Under the pieces are notes generated by a model, which was given only the letters and a program-made list of their open reading frames with translations, made no database searches and was not told where the DNA came from. A program made the position numbers and the translations under genes. Positions 11,834 through 23,770 of a stretch of 64,000 nt of DNA are shown here, piece after piece. The stretch lies in NCBI GenBank assembly GCA_038049695.1, contig CP142451.1:11468001-11532000 (forward strand), read 5' to 3'. The first letter of the stretch is position 1. Each line of letters opens with the position of its first letter. This stretch comes from Cinnamomum chago. Taxonomy: Eukaryota > Streptophyta > Magnoliopsida > Laurales > Lauraceae.

Positions 11834-13077
11834 GCTAGGTATAACCACTCCCCACTTCCTCTCACACCTTGATTTCTTTTCCAACTTCTCTTATCTAAAG
11901 ATATTTTGGCAAAGTCAAGATTCAAAATTTCCTGGTTGTTTGCTACATTAGAGCTCCTTCATGTGTTCTTCTGCTTTATAATTTCTCTTTCTGTCTCTAT
12001 CTTTTTCTTTTCTACTGTTCATTGATTGTGGGGTGGAATTCTGGGCAAGGGAGAAGTGATCTTGTTGCAGTTTTTTGTGTTCTTTCTTTATAGGATGTAT
12101 TTGTTTGGTTACGTCTCAGTATCTGAAAATATAAAGATCCCCCCTAGAGTTTTTTGACTTATATGTGGAGAAATGATTTGAGAGATGACAAAAATTAGAT
12201 CTTGGTTTTCTAACATTCTGGTAATTAACAGGCAGTACCTTCTTCTACCGAAAAAAGAGAAGAAAGAAGGCAATACTTTCTTAGCTACTCAGATGGAAGA
12301 ACCCAAACTGGGAGTTGACTTTTCTTGTTATATGATCAAAATCATCCGGCAGTGTTATGTGTATGCAGACTATTTAACTATCCAAGAAAGAGACGCTAAG
12401 ATAACCACAAGTGTATTGGTTATGCATCTCCTTATAGGGAAACTTTGTTTTAGTATCGAGGTCCTGAAGAGTATGTACAATTAGCATGCAATGGAAAGGG
12501 GTCTGATCTGAAATCACCCAATTCATGAAATGGATTGCAATTCCAAATAAAAAACCTTTTCTTTCAATCTAGGTTGGAACAGACCCACTGCCCAATTCTT
12601 CAATGAGATTATTTCAGAAACCACCATTTTAAAGGTTCACAGGTGTATAAACAGACAATTGGTGTTTTCAAGAGTACCCTTTAGGACTTTCATATGGCCT
12701 CTGACATGCCCTGTATGTCTTTGTTTACTGTGCAAAATTGAACTGGGAGGGAAGTATTGTAGGTGCAACTAATGTTTTGAATTTTTCTTGGTACAATCCC
12801 TTGATGAACAATATTATGTTTTCCTACTCATAATCTAAATTCTTCAGTTTTTTTATCCATATTTTTGCAAGTTAATACTCAACCATTATATCATCTAATA
12901 GCATAAATGTGTTGTGCATCCATTTACTGGGTAGAAGTTCTCCAGTCCATGTCATTTAAAGGGCTCTTAATTTAGAATTAATTCTATGCATTTGTTTAAA
13001 CGCTTTATTTTTAAGTTAGATTCCAAGTCTTACTTTCTGTAAATTTGATTTCTTTGCAGATTTAGATACTGATCACC
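11720..13077 (+). promoter_or_regulatory. Leader and 5'UTR intron of the SEC14-like gene (inferred)
   Basis: A pyrimidine-rich tract including (CT)n at 11,802-11,832 precedes the gene, as in many plant leaders. The coding start at 13,078 lies 18 bases after a good acceptor (TTTCTTTGCAG, exon from 13,060). At least one non-coding upstream exon and a 5'UTR intron are therefore expected between about 11.9 and 13.06 kb. The donor and transcription start were not resolved. Confidence 0.5.
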
Positions 13078-16000
13078 ATGTTCCGAAGATGGCATAATGC
13101 TCCTGATCCTGAGGAGAATGATGCTATGCACCAAGAAGCAAAGGTAAACTCAAAAGTTGTAGATACACTAGTGTCTTATTTTTCCCAATTAAATTTCATG
13201 GAATAGTTGAGTTATGATTACATAAGTAGAATAGTTTAATTTGAGAAGGCTTATTATTGCTGGATCAGTGTATTCCTCTACAGTGTTTATACCCTTCATC
13301 AGTATGAGAATTGCTGATATTGTCTCCTACAACATTGATTAAATTTACATTAATAGAAGTTTGTAGTAGTGATAAACACAACGGGAAGTCATCTGATTTG
13401 TTTTGCAGACTCATTTTGGACTTTCTATTTCTGTATAGAGCAAAAGTATGTCAGAATACTCTTAACATGATATCCTTCTTCTTCTTCTTCTTTTTTTGGT
13501 AGAAACATCTGGTTGATGTTAGAGCATGATATCCTCAATAACACTTAAATAAAAAATGGTATGTGATTCGTTTTCATAGTAGTATTATTATGCATATTCT
13601 TAGACTTGATCTGGTGATGCACATATCTTTTTCATTCCATTTATACTACCTACATTGGTTGTGCATGAATAACAGAAGGCTTTCATTTCCTTGGGAGTTT
13701 GAAAATAAAGGCCCTGGTTACATCAAACTGTTCATTTCAAAGGGCAATGCTGTGATGGTACCTTAAATGTTGCTTTATGAAATCTAAAATCATGTGTAAT
13801 ATTTGTGCCCTTGTATAGGTTATCCTTTGTATGAACATAATTTGATTTCCAATTTAATTTCTGGCACCATGAACTTGCAGTTCCCCATTTCTTGTTGGTT
13901 TTATTAAGTTGTTTGTGAGAAGACAATTTAGTTCCATTACTTGTATTTATCACGATGATATATTTGAAAAGGCTGCATCTCTTTATTCTATAACCAGGTG
14001 ACTGAACTCAAAAATGCTATTGGACCATTATCTGGACTTAGTTTACAATTCTGCAATGATGCGTGCTTGAGGAGATATTTGGAAGCTCGGAACTGGAATT
14101 TGGACAAATCAAAAAAGATGTTGGAAGATACATTGAAGTGGAGGGCGACCTTTAAGCCTGAAGAAATCCGCTGGGTATGCTTCCCCGACCTAGGTCAATG
14201 GATAGTTCATTAAAGTTTTATTCTGACAGAACAATCCTCTCATTCACTTTTTTTCCTTTTATGTTTCATCATTTATATATTGGCCAGAGATTTTTATACA
14301 CAGGCTGTTTTGAACAGAAAAAGTCTCCTTGTGGGGCCCACATGGGCCCCCATGATCGATCCTATCCTTTCACACTTGTTTCTGATAAACAAAGAGTTTT
14401 GGAGTTTAAACTATTTGTTGTTTACCGATATTAGCTGCTTGAAGTAATTGATTCTGATAAGATCTTTCAGTGTCATCATAAATACAATGTATTAAAATCT
14501 CATTTCTTTTCATAGGTAGCCGGCCTAATGACCTCAAGAACTTGCACTTTTTTAAGTTATAAAGGATGTAGCACTTCCTTCTCTTGATATTGAACCATAA
14601 ACTTGTAGTGAAATAACAATACTTTTCTCGCAGCATGAAGTAGCAAATGAAGGTGAAACTGGGAAAGTGTACAGAGCAAATTTTCACGATCGGCATGGGA
14701 GGACTGTTCTTATATTGAGACCAGGAAAACAGGTTTTTATGAATCATTTCTGGAAGTTTTAATGGAGTTGTGTCGGTAGCTGTTGCCCATGTAAACACAA
14801 TTCTTTTCTCTCCCTTTTCTGATGCAGAACACCACATCACATGACAATCAGCTTCGCCATCTAGTGTATCTCATAGAGAATGCAATTCTTAACCTACCCG
14901 AGGGTCAAGAGCAGATGATGTGGTTGATAGACTTCACTGGATGGTCATTGACAAACTCTGTACCCGTCAAGACTGCCCGTGAAACCGTAAACATATTACA
15001 GAATCACTATCCAGAGAGGCTTGCTATGGCGTTTCTCTACAATCCTCCGAGGATCTTTGAAACTTTTTGGAAGGTATGTTTCTACTTTCCTTGACAAAAA
15101 AAATAAATCACAATGATAGAAAATATAATTTAGAAGAAAACATTCCTCATATCAACACACCCCATTATTTTTGGCTTGCCACTTACTACCTTTGCTTTTG
15201 TTTTTCATTAAAGAAAATAATCTTGGAAGTAAACAAAATAAATGAAGGTCTTGTTGTTGGGACACTTACATCAAGATATTTTCCTCATATCAACACACCC
15301 CAATACCAATTTGATCGTCGAGGGAAAAGCATAGGGTGGGGGACACTTGCATGGTGAGGGACACTTACATGGCTTTCCCTCTTTGCACATGAACATTCTT
15401 TTTCTGCATATGACCATATATGGCTTTTTCTCTTTTGGACATGAATATTTTCAATTATGAAAGTGTCTCTCACCCTATGGCGAGGGATGGATGCACATGA
15501 ATATTCTCCACATATATATATATATGGCACAGCTCTCGCTGCTCTCCTAAGCTAAAACTCAGCTTATCATAAGCTGAAACAGTGATGGTCGCACAAATCA
15601 AAGTCGATTATCGTTGTTTTTTGCATGATAATTGTCTCTAAAATCAAGATAAATCCAATCAAAACTGGATTTTCCAATTCCATCATGCAAAAAACAGATA
15701 TAATCAAATTTGATTTGTGGGACCAGCACTGTTCCAGCTTAGGATAAGCTAAGCTGCAGCTTAGGAGAGCCCTGCTCTCTCTCTACTAGAGAGAGAGAGA
15801 GAGAGTAGCTGGGTTGGGTTTTTAAGTGATTTTGGAATGAACTCTTTAACTCATGAATAAAGAGTTTGATCGACCCTAGATTGAAGGTTACGTCGATGAT
15901 GATGGCGGTGGTGGTGGAGAACCCTTTCTAAACCAATTACCAAGGTTCTCTTTTCCTTGTTCATAAGTGAGGAGTTGGTATTTATCTTCATAGTTTTGAA

Positions 16001-16649
16001 ACTTCAAAATAGGAATTAATATTGAAACTAATGGATTAGTTTAGTTTGGCCAGACTCTAATTAGTAAAAGATATAAAAGAAAAGAAAGTTTGAGGCTGAT
16101 TGTCATATAGAAAGTTGGCAAGCTTTTGTTATTTCTTCCAAGTCAAATTTCGTAACTTGTTCTAAGGGATTGAACTGTTTCAAAGAACAAGAATGCTATG
16201 GCGGGTTTTATTTGCTTCTCATCTTTGACGGTTGAAATCTGTCAAATCATGGTGCTCTACTTAGATATGTGCAACTGGAAATGAAACAGCACTGCTCTCT
16301 TTCTGCATTTTCTATATTAACCAAGTTGTGTAACTCTCTGGGTTTGCAGATAGTGAAATATTTCCTGGATACAAAAACATTCCAGAAGGTGAAATTCGTG
16401 TATCCAAAGAATGAAGAGAGCATTGAGCTAATGCGGCAGTACTTCGATGTTGAGATCCTTCCTACTGAGTTTGGAGGGAAAGATGGTTCGCATTATGACC
16501 ATGAGGAGTTCTCAAGTTTGATGGCTCGGGATGATGTAAAAGCCACTAGCTTCTGGGGTTTAGATAAAAAATTAACCTGCACCAGCAATGGCCATTTGGG
16601 TGCAGAAGTGGCTCCAGAACCAGTGCTTGTAACTGGACAAGGCAACTGA
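13078..16649 (+). CDS. SEC14-like CRAL-TRIO lipid-transfer protein, 5 exons, 295 aa
   Basis: Coding exons are 13078-13143, 13998-14174, 14634-14732, 14828-15073 and 16350-16649. All introns are phase 0 with GT-AG ends, giving 295 residues. Residues about 23-81 form the CRAL-TRIO N-terminal helical region (RYLEAR at 48-53, then DTLKWR). Residues about 82-245 form the SEC14 lipid-binding domain (VLILRPGKQ, WLIDFTGWS, FLYNPPRIFETFWK, KVKFVYPK). The tail is short and lacks GOLD or nodulin domains, so it belongs to the small plant SEC14 class (At1g75170-like, from memory). Such proteins bind and exchange phosphatidylinositol or other lipids at membranes; the ligand is not predictable here. The start ATG follows the 5'UTR acceptor and opens MFRRW. 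Intron 4 (1.28 kb) holds a MITE and local repeats. The next gene to the right is convergent. Confidence 0.93.
15120..15530. repeat. Local repeats in SEC14-like intron 4
   Basis: A CCTCATATCAACACACCCCA phrase occurs twice, near 15,144 and 15,282. Short inverted pieces of 'gtgagggacacttacatgg' / 'gtgtctctcaccctatgg' type follow, with a TA microsatellite at about 15,511-15,525. Probably remnants of a small nonautonomous element. Confidence 0.5.
15541..15770. mobile_element. Foldback MITE in SEC14-like intron 4, about 230 bp
   Basis: The left arm (15,541-about 15,632) and right arm (about 15,682-15,770) are reverse complements over about 90 bp: GCTCTCCTAAGCT at the left end, its complement at the right end, and matching ACAAATCAAA and TTTTTTGCATGAT blocks. 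There is no coding capacity. No clean target duplication was seen because CT-rich DNA flanks both ends. Confidence 0.8.
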
Positions 16650-18050
16650 TCAAGCCCCAATTTTCAAAACTAGATAGTAATAATGCTACTACATTACAAT
16701 TCTGTGGAGCTTAAGAATTTTCCTACTCATGAAACTGTGGATGGGTGTATGGAAGGATCACCCGAGGGTATGAACTGATCTGGTTTTTACTACGTATCAT
16801 TTTATTAACAGAAGCTGGTATACCTGTTCCATTTTATCCTTGAACAGTTAAAAGCAGGATAGTTTCTTGTATTTCATTTGCATATATATGGCTTATGCTC
16901 CTTCCTTTATATTGTTCTTCCCTATTTCTTCATGTGCCATTCTATGAATTGTTTAGTTTGATAGTAGTACCTAAAGATAGGACGTCTCTGAATTAGGTTC
17001 TGATCTAGGAAGATTTTTCTCGAGTGCCACTTTAAATTGCATACTAATCATCCTTTTCCATGCATAGACTTTTCCATTTCCTTGATTAGTGGTGGACTAA
17101 CTTGCGTCCAAAACTGTCTCTCAAGCATCTGCCGTGCCTCGATGCGTGTGTTGGGGAACTTCAAGGGTGTTGTGGTTCATTATCAGCAAATAGCATTGGC
17201 CTTTTTTGCATGCCAAGAAAGTTGCAAGAGGGAGGTACAAGGGTCATTATGAAGGGTTGGGAAGAGCCAAATTCATCCCCATCTGATCATCATAACCCCT
17301 TGATTTTAAGGCCCTATAGTTGGACTTATGAGAGAGAGAGAGAGAAAGAGGTGATGCATGGATACTTCAAAATGGGTAACATATCGTGTCGTATCGTATT
17401 CGATACTTCACTTTTTATATGTAAAATCCGTGTTCTTACCGTGTCTACGACATGTCCTTACCGTATCCATGCCATATCTGTGCATCATAGTGATTCTCTC
17501 TCTCTCTTCCAAAGAGATCTTTTGGCATATTTTAGGCTGGTTAGCCAAAATGGGGTACTCTTGCAATTCATGTAGTGTGAGATATAGAATGTATGTATTC
17601 ACAGGTCCAAAATGATGACCCTCACAATGAATGACATGTACAAAACGATGACCCTCACAATGAATGGCACATGTACAAAGCCATATTCTCTCAAATTTGG
17701 ACAAATAACCGCATTCTCATTATTCACCATGTATTTTCAAGTCACAACTAAATGTAATAAATAGCCATAGTCTCTCAAATATGGACAATAACCGCATTCT
17801 CTTTTATTCTCCATGTATTTTCTAGTCGCAACTGAAAGTAATAAATAGCCATATAACCCTAGCAAACTGAGGATATTTACATGTACTAATAAGCACTGTA
17901 TGGCGTAACATGCTACCTCCACAGTGGTAGATCTCTTATAATGAGCAGTAATCATAAATCAGTTCCCTTCTAATAAAAACAAAGAAAGAGAGAATTGAAA
18001 AGGAATCATCTGACATTCTAATGAAAACAAAGCAGACACAACCAATTGAT
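16650..18050. other. Intergenic between convergent genes
   Basis: Begins with the 3'UTR of the SEC14-like gene. Holds (GA)n near 17,331-17,345 and a short duplicated phrase (AAAATGATGACCCTCACAATG-like, about 17,610 and 17,643), with a second duplicated pair near 17,700-17,850 (AATAACCGCATTCTC). No gene supported. Confidence 0.5.
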
Positions 18051-18263
18051 TTTTGGGGGTTTCCTTATATGGTCACCATTAGCCGTCAGTTCCGCACCTG
18101 ATGACCGAAGTAGAGATTTCCTTTTGGGGGTTTGCTTATACGGTCACCATTAGCCGTCAGTTCCGCACCTGATGACCGAAGTAGAGATTTCCTTTTGGGG
18201 GTTTGCTTATACGGTCACCATTAGCCGTCAGTTCTGCACCTGATGACTGAAGTAGAGATTTCC
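18051..18263. repeat. Three tandem copies of a 71-bp MULE-type terminus
   Basis: TTTTGGGGGTTT begins at 18,051, 18,122 and 18,193, an exact 71-bp period. Each unit contains a TATAYGGTCACCATTAG phrase typical of plant MULE ends; compare the GTATGGTCACC phrase in the terminus at 46,371. The copies differ by only a few bases. Related diverged sequence occurs near 44,523. Confidence 0.85.
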
Positions 18264-18781
18264 CCCCAAAAGTTCTCCTAACTACATTATTGCAATATCA
18301 CAAAATTTGTATTGAATTATGTGATATCATATAAAACTGCACCTTTTACTTTGTATTTCAATGCCAGTTTCCAATAATCCAATAAAGTACTGCAATATTG
18401 CAATAAAGTATTGTCGAATGTCTTGGGAAATATCTCGACTTTGGTCACAAGGCGTGGAAATCAGTGACTAATGGGGCCGGGGAGCAAACTAGCTATGACC
18501 TCTAGCGAATCTGTGTTTATTTGTGTGTTCAAGGACAAGCGAAGTAGAGAATTGGGACTAAAAGTACCGAATGCAATAAGAAAAAAATTGAACCGCCCAT
18601 CTGAAGAGATCAGCTTTTACTTTCATTAACAAAACTTCACTGCCTGAATACAACACACTTCACACTTCACAAACATAATGGAGATGGTTGTGACAGCAAC
18701 TACATAAAGAAAAGAACCATTTCGCAAAGGGGATTATCTCAGAGAACACCAGTTAGCTAGCTGTACTTCATGGATGAGGGA

Positions 18782-21700
18782 CTATAGCTGCCTCTTGAAG
18801 TTTCGGGTGGTTGCTTGATATGTTCGGACTAGCAAGCCAACTCCTATTCCGACGCCAAGGCAAATGCCAAGGCCAATGCCAACTCCCACCCTCACGCCTG
18901 CATTAAACCAAGAAAGTTCCCCATCCTCATTTTCCATGTATTCAGCCCTTGAGTAGAGACTGTTGTAGTCTTCAACTTCATCATTGTTCTCAGTTTTGTA
19001 GTCTTGGAATTCTGCCAGCTGCAAGCATATGCAAAAGGAAATAAAGCCGCACACAAAAGGCAAATTTGAGAGGGAAAGAAACGGGGAAAATGCATGAAAC
19101 TCATAATAATATAATAACTCGAGCTCACTAGTCTGTGGTGAGATGGGAATAAACATCCATTATATAAATATATGGAGAATTTGTTAGTAAGGGCTTATCT
19201 TCTGAGATTTTTATCCAGTCAATCAACATGTTTTGATCTGTTTAGGTTCCATTTTAACAGCTCTCTTGCGCGGAACAGTACAAATATTATACAAGTAACA
19301 AGAAAAGATGAGACAGTCAAATCGTTGAAAACATGGTTGAGAATTTTGTTTGGAGGGTTCTGTGGGGTAACCATGTTATCTTTGGCATCAGTATTGAAGT
19401 TTTCATAGTTGAAGGGAGACAATGATCCCAATAGTCAGGACTGGAGAGACAGATGATTTGTGTACACCTTCTGGATTCAGGCGAGTCTAAATGAATATCT
19501 TTTAACCTCTATTTTATACATGTCAAGAGTTGGTGCCTGTTCTCCAATGCTCTCACAAACTTTTATAATTAATCTTTTTGTGCTGCAAAGATCATCATTG
19601 TAATCAACGCCTTATCCATTGGGGTTGGTTGAATGCTACTTTTCTCATGATAGACCTCAAATTTGGTTTAGCAAGCTTTTTCAATGGCTGATTGCTAGTC
19701 TGATATAATCCTTCTTTATCCGCTAGGGGTTGGCACTGGATGAGAATGACAAAGTGGAGGAGGAAAACACACTGAGCCCCAAGGTATAATGATAAACATG
19801 AGAATGCCCCTACCCCTTCCATGGTCTTCATACTAAAGAGAAAAGGACACTAAGCCGACACTGACACAACCCGTTGTGTACAACCAAATAAATGAGTCTA
19901 CACTGATCTCCTAACGGAAGGAATAAAGAAATACAATGGTGTTTCTTTTAATTGAAAAAAAAAAGCTTAAAAACGCTTTGCCCTGATGTCCTTTTCTTGG
20001 TTTACCAGCAAAATATTTTTTTCCAAAAGGCAGAAGAGATTAAACTAAAAGAAAATGCAACTACAAGATATAGCCATTCTTTAAGAAAATAACATTCAAA
20101 TCCAAAGAGGAGAGTGGATTGAGCAAGCAGAAAGCCTAAAACATAAGATCTATCTAGATTGACCTTCTAAAAAACAAAATGAAAGAACAAACAGGTCAGT
20201 CTCACCTAGTCCAAACTGCAACACAACTATACAAAGGATGGAATGAAACAATTGCAAAATCTCACTCTCCGAGAATCATCAGGGAGAAGGAATAAGGAGA
20301 GAATTCAAATCCATAGTCATGCAAAAGACCCTGAGACAAACCACGAGTCCCAAGCTTTTAGTCCAAGAAGACCAGTAAGGGAGGATTTCATGTGGAGCTA
20401 GAAAGAAGATAAAAGCATCTTATGCAAGACATGGACCATCTCTGTGGCATTCTGTTTTGCTTATAAAGTCAACATACAACAAACATAATGAATGGGTATC
20501 TCAAATCCTACTATCCCACCTCTCTTAACCAAAAACATAATCTGAATTCTAAGCCACACACTTTACTTTGGAACTATTTAAGAGAAAATTACAAAACACG
20601 CCTACTTAAGAAGTAATAAAACAGGTCTTTTTAAGCTTACATAATAAGTATGCCATTCTTTTCCTTAGGCCTCAAATAGAGAATCCGACCTTATGATCGA
20701 AGGGCTCTCTTTAATTATAGAGCCAGTAAAGCACACAAACAAGTGAGTGCCTTTCTGCTTATTCCCAGATCTAGATAAAGTGCCTATGCATGAGGTTAAA
20801 AACTAAATAGAAAAGGGATGATAAGAAAATGGCAGCCGTATCAGGTTCAGGTAGAACCTAGAAGGAAATTCTGAAAAAAGTAATATTTTATGGAAAATTT
20901 TATACACATAATATTCTTCATCCTTGTAATATGTGCCATACTAAAGCTTTGCCCATGAAACGAAAGTCCTCTGCCATGTTTGTCCATCACCAATGGACAT
21001 GTCCAAAGATAAGGGAGCATGTCAAGGCATGGAAATTTAAAAGAGGTGGTTAAAGCATAATGAATCAGGCAATTTATGTAGTTCATTCGACAATCCAAAT
21101 TACGATAAGGGATATTCACAAATTGCATGCACAATTGGACTGAAAATTGAGCACTCTTTGTTATTGAGTACCTGTAAAGCAAGCTCAGATGGTACATCCA
21201 TCTTGGTTGCAGTTGTCTCATACTCTGGGATTGAATCCAGCATCCCCTTCCTTACATGCTTCCTCCTGACAATGAGCTGGAGAGTCTTGGTCAAGATAAT
21301 AGGAGTTCCCGCAAAACAACCAGTGACATAAACCTCCACCGTTGGCACAATTGATTCAGAACCCATATATTGCTTCCCCCTCAAGAACCCTGCACTGCCA
21401 GCCACTGCTGACTGACATTTCATGCTCCATCGCTTGCTGTGGTTTTTTGATTCCCCATTATTAAAACCATTACCATTACACATTTCCAAGACTCCAGTGA
21501 GTAACAAATCATCTCTATCATAGACCTCAAATTTCACACTCCCTGTCATCCTTATACTGTCAGTGCTCACAAACGTGGCTTCCTCGGATTTCTTGTCAAC
21601 TCTATCTCTCCTTAACAGTGACGAGAAGCTGCCAGAGTAAATGCTACTTCTTCTCCCATTCACTTCCAGGAGGGTATCAGGGTTAAGAGGGATATGGTTG

Positions 21701-21867
21701 AGAGTGAGAAATTCTGGGGTCAATTCATCAACCTCACAATTGCTAACTCTGACATAGAAAACCCTCAGATCAAACCAAGGAGATAAATTGGGCTGGTAAG
21801 TGGGTTGTCTGGCAATCTTTCGGCCAAGATCAGTCAAATTGTCTCCATTCAAAGGCTCGTACTCCAT
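18782..21867 (-). CDS. Two-exon membrane protein, 310 aa ('erythronate-4-phosphate dehydrogenase family', At1g19400/At1g75180-like)
   Basis: Exon 1 is 21172-21867 (from ATG, MEYEPLNGDNL) and exon 2 is 18782-19018 (to TAG), joined across a 2.15 kb GT-AG intron to give 310 residues. I recognise the conserved plant family by its N-terminus, by FDLRVFYVRVS, by a LNHIPLNPDTLLEVNG block and by RRDRVDKKSEEATFVSTDS. The mid-region (about 110-215) is beta-rich and could be a C2-like or lipid-binding fold, but this is inference. The C-terminus holds one glycine-rich hydrophobic helix (about residues 280-300; GVGIGLGICLGVGIGVG) followed by a basic tail, so it is probably tail-anchored. I see no NAD-binding Rossmann fold or catalytic residues of a dehydrogenase, so the common database name looks unsupported. 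Function unknown. Confidence 0.88.
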
Positions 21868-23770
21868 AACTGGAGTAAAATCTTCCTAGCTGATATCCTT
21901 TCACATCAACACAGATGATGGATTTTGAAACACCAACAACAGAAGATCCGGATTCAGGAATTCTAGGATACAAAAAATCTGCCAAAAATCATTGAACAGT
22001 TACAACATTATAAAGACCCTTTTCAAGTAATCAAAGCAAGATGCCATACTCTAATATAGAGTCACATACAGAAAATACAAACAAAAGGCAAGAACCAAGA
22101 AAGACTACTATATATCAACATCAAAAGAACAGATAAAATCCAATCACCCACCCACCTACCTAGCCATCCACCTACCCAAACAACCCACACTCACCAAAGA
22201 AGAAGAAACCCGGTCCAAATGAATAAGAATTAAGAACCCCACACAAACAAAGCAAAAAATAACAGGTATAGAAGAAACCAGTATAAACTCAGAAGAAGAA
22301 AAAAAGTCCAATCCCAGTTTAGATGAACAAGTAACCGAGGAAAAATATAAAGGAACAGAAATCAAAATCAAACGAAGAAACAAAAACCTACAAGAAAAAT
22401 GAGAGTACCAAAAATAATTAAGGAGAATGGAAGGAAATTAGAACAAAATATTAAACCCAAATCAAGGGAGAAAAGAAACCCAGTTCAGAAAAGGGAGAAA
22501 ACAAGTAAAGGGAAGGATCCATGCAATTGAGGAAGAGAAGGAGAAAATCCACTTCAAGTAAACAGAGGAGCCCATATTTTAATGAACAAAAACCGAAAGA
22601 AACACAGCTCAAAGAAGCTGCACAGGACTTTTTATTGTTCTCTCTCACAATTGCAGAAGATTCACTCAAAATGCTGAACAAAAAGGCCACACAAAAGAAG
22701 CAGAAGAAGAAGAAGAAGAGGAGGAAATTATAGCAAAGAACCGACCAGTATCTAAATCCTAGCAAAAGACTCTCTTTACCTTTCCTTCTCTTCCCTTTCC
22801 TTCGTGTTTAGATTGAAAATATGAGTAAGAAACATCTACCTTCTATTATCCGAAATATTTACAGAAACTATCAGAAGAAAAAGCACCAGATTCCAACAAA
22901 ATAGCCAGCAATCGACCATCACACAACGTCACATAACCTGCCAAAAACCAAGCCTCCCTCCGTCCTTCCTCTTTCCATTTTTCCTCCCATCTCTTTCAAA
23001 GCCATAAAAACCCGGAATAAAAAAAACCCACCATATTCATTTATGTAGCAGACAGGAAATTAACCTCAAACACCTCTCATCCACAAATATCTCAAAATCA
23101 CAATCATCAACAATCAAATGGCTAATCTGATCACTTCTCAGATCGATTTCTCACACCAAAAGCAATCTGTTAGAGAATCCAATTCCAACCTTTCTGATTA
23201 AAGAGAATTAAGAGTAAAAAAAAAAAGATTTTTAAGGACGACCCAAACCTGCAAATTCAACCAAAATTGAGAAAACAACAATTTCTAAGCACCACACTAG
23301 TCCGGATATTCAATCAATATAAAAAAAGGAAAGACCCCAGTTCCAAAAAATCCAACCAAAACCAAGAAGAAAACAAAATTCTCAAAGCGACCCAAGTTGG
23401 GAAATTCAATCAAATCAACAGAAACAAGATTTGAGGCCAACCCAACTGAGGAAATCATATCAAAATCGAATTTTTCTTACTGGGTTTTATCTGTCTCCCA
23501 TGTTCACGTGGTGGTGGGGCTACAAATCTCTATCTTTGCATACATGAACAAGGAACCTCTAGATTTATTTTTTTTATTGTTTTTCTTCCCTCTCTTGGTA
23601 AAGAAATCTCCTTTATCAATCTTATCCACAGAATTCACGTTCACGAGGTTATGTCTGAAAAGGATTGCGATCTTACGTGTGTGAGAGATGAGAATAAGAA
23701 GCCCATAGCCATGGCCATGCCGACTCTCTGCAAAAATACTCTCCTTTCACCAACCTACCTTTCTATCCAG
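21868..23770 (-). promoter_or_regulatory. 5'UTR/leader region of the membrane-protein gene (inferred)
   Basis: On the minus strand this is strongly pyrimidine-rich, as expected of plant leaders and 5'UTR introns. A candidate non-coding first exon (about 23,677-23,770) ends at a good donor, CACAC|GTAAGA. It contains a short upstream frame starting MAMAMGFLFSS. A candidate acceptor, ATATCAG, lies about 25 bases upstream of the coding ATG. Intron borders are not proven. Confidence 0.4.

Noticed and set aside
12185..12484. Open frame of 99 codons upstream of the SEC14-like gene
   Set aside because: Lies in the inferred 5'UTR intron, lacks domain signals and the composition is intron-like.
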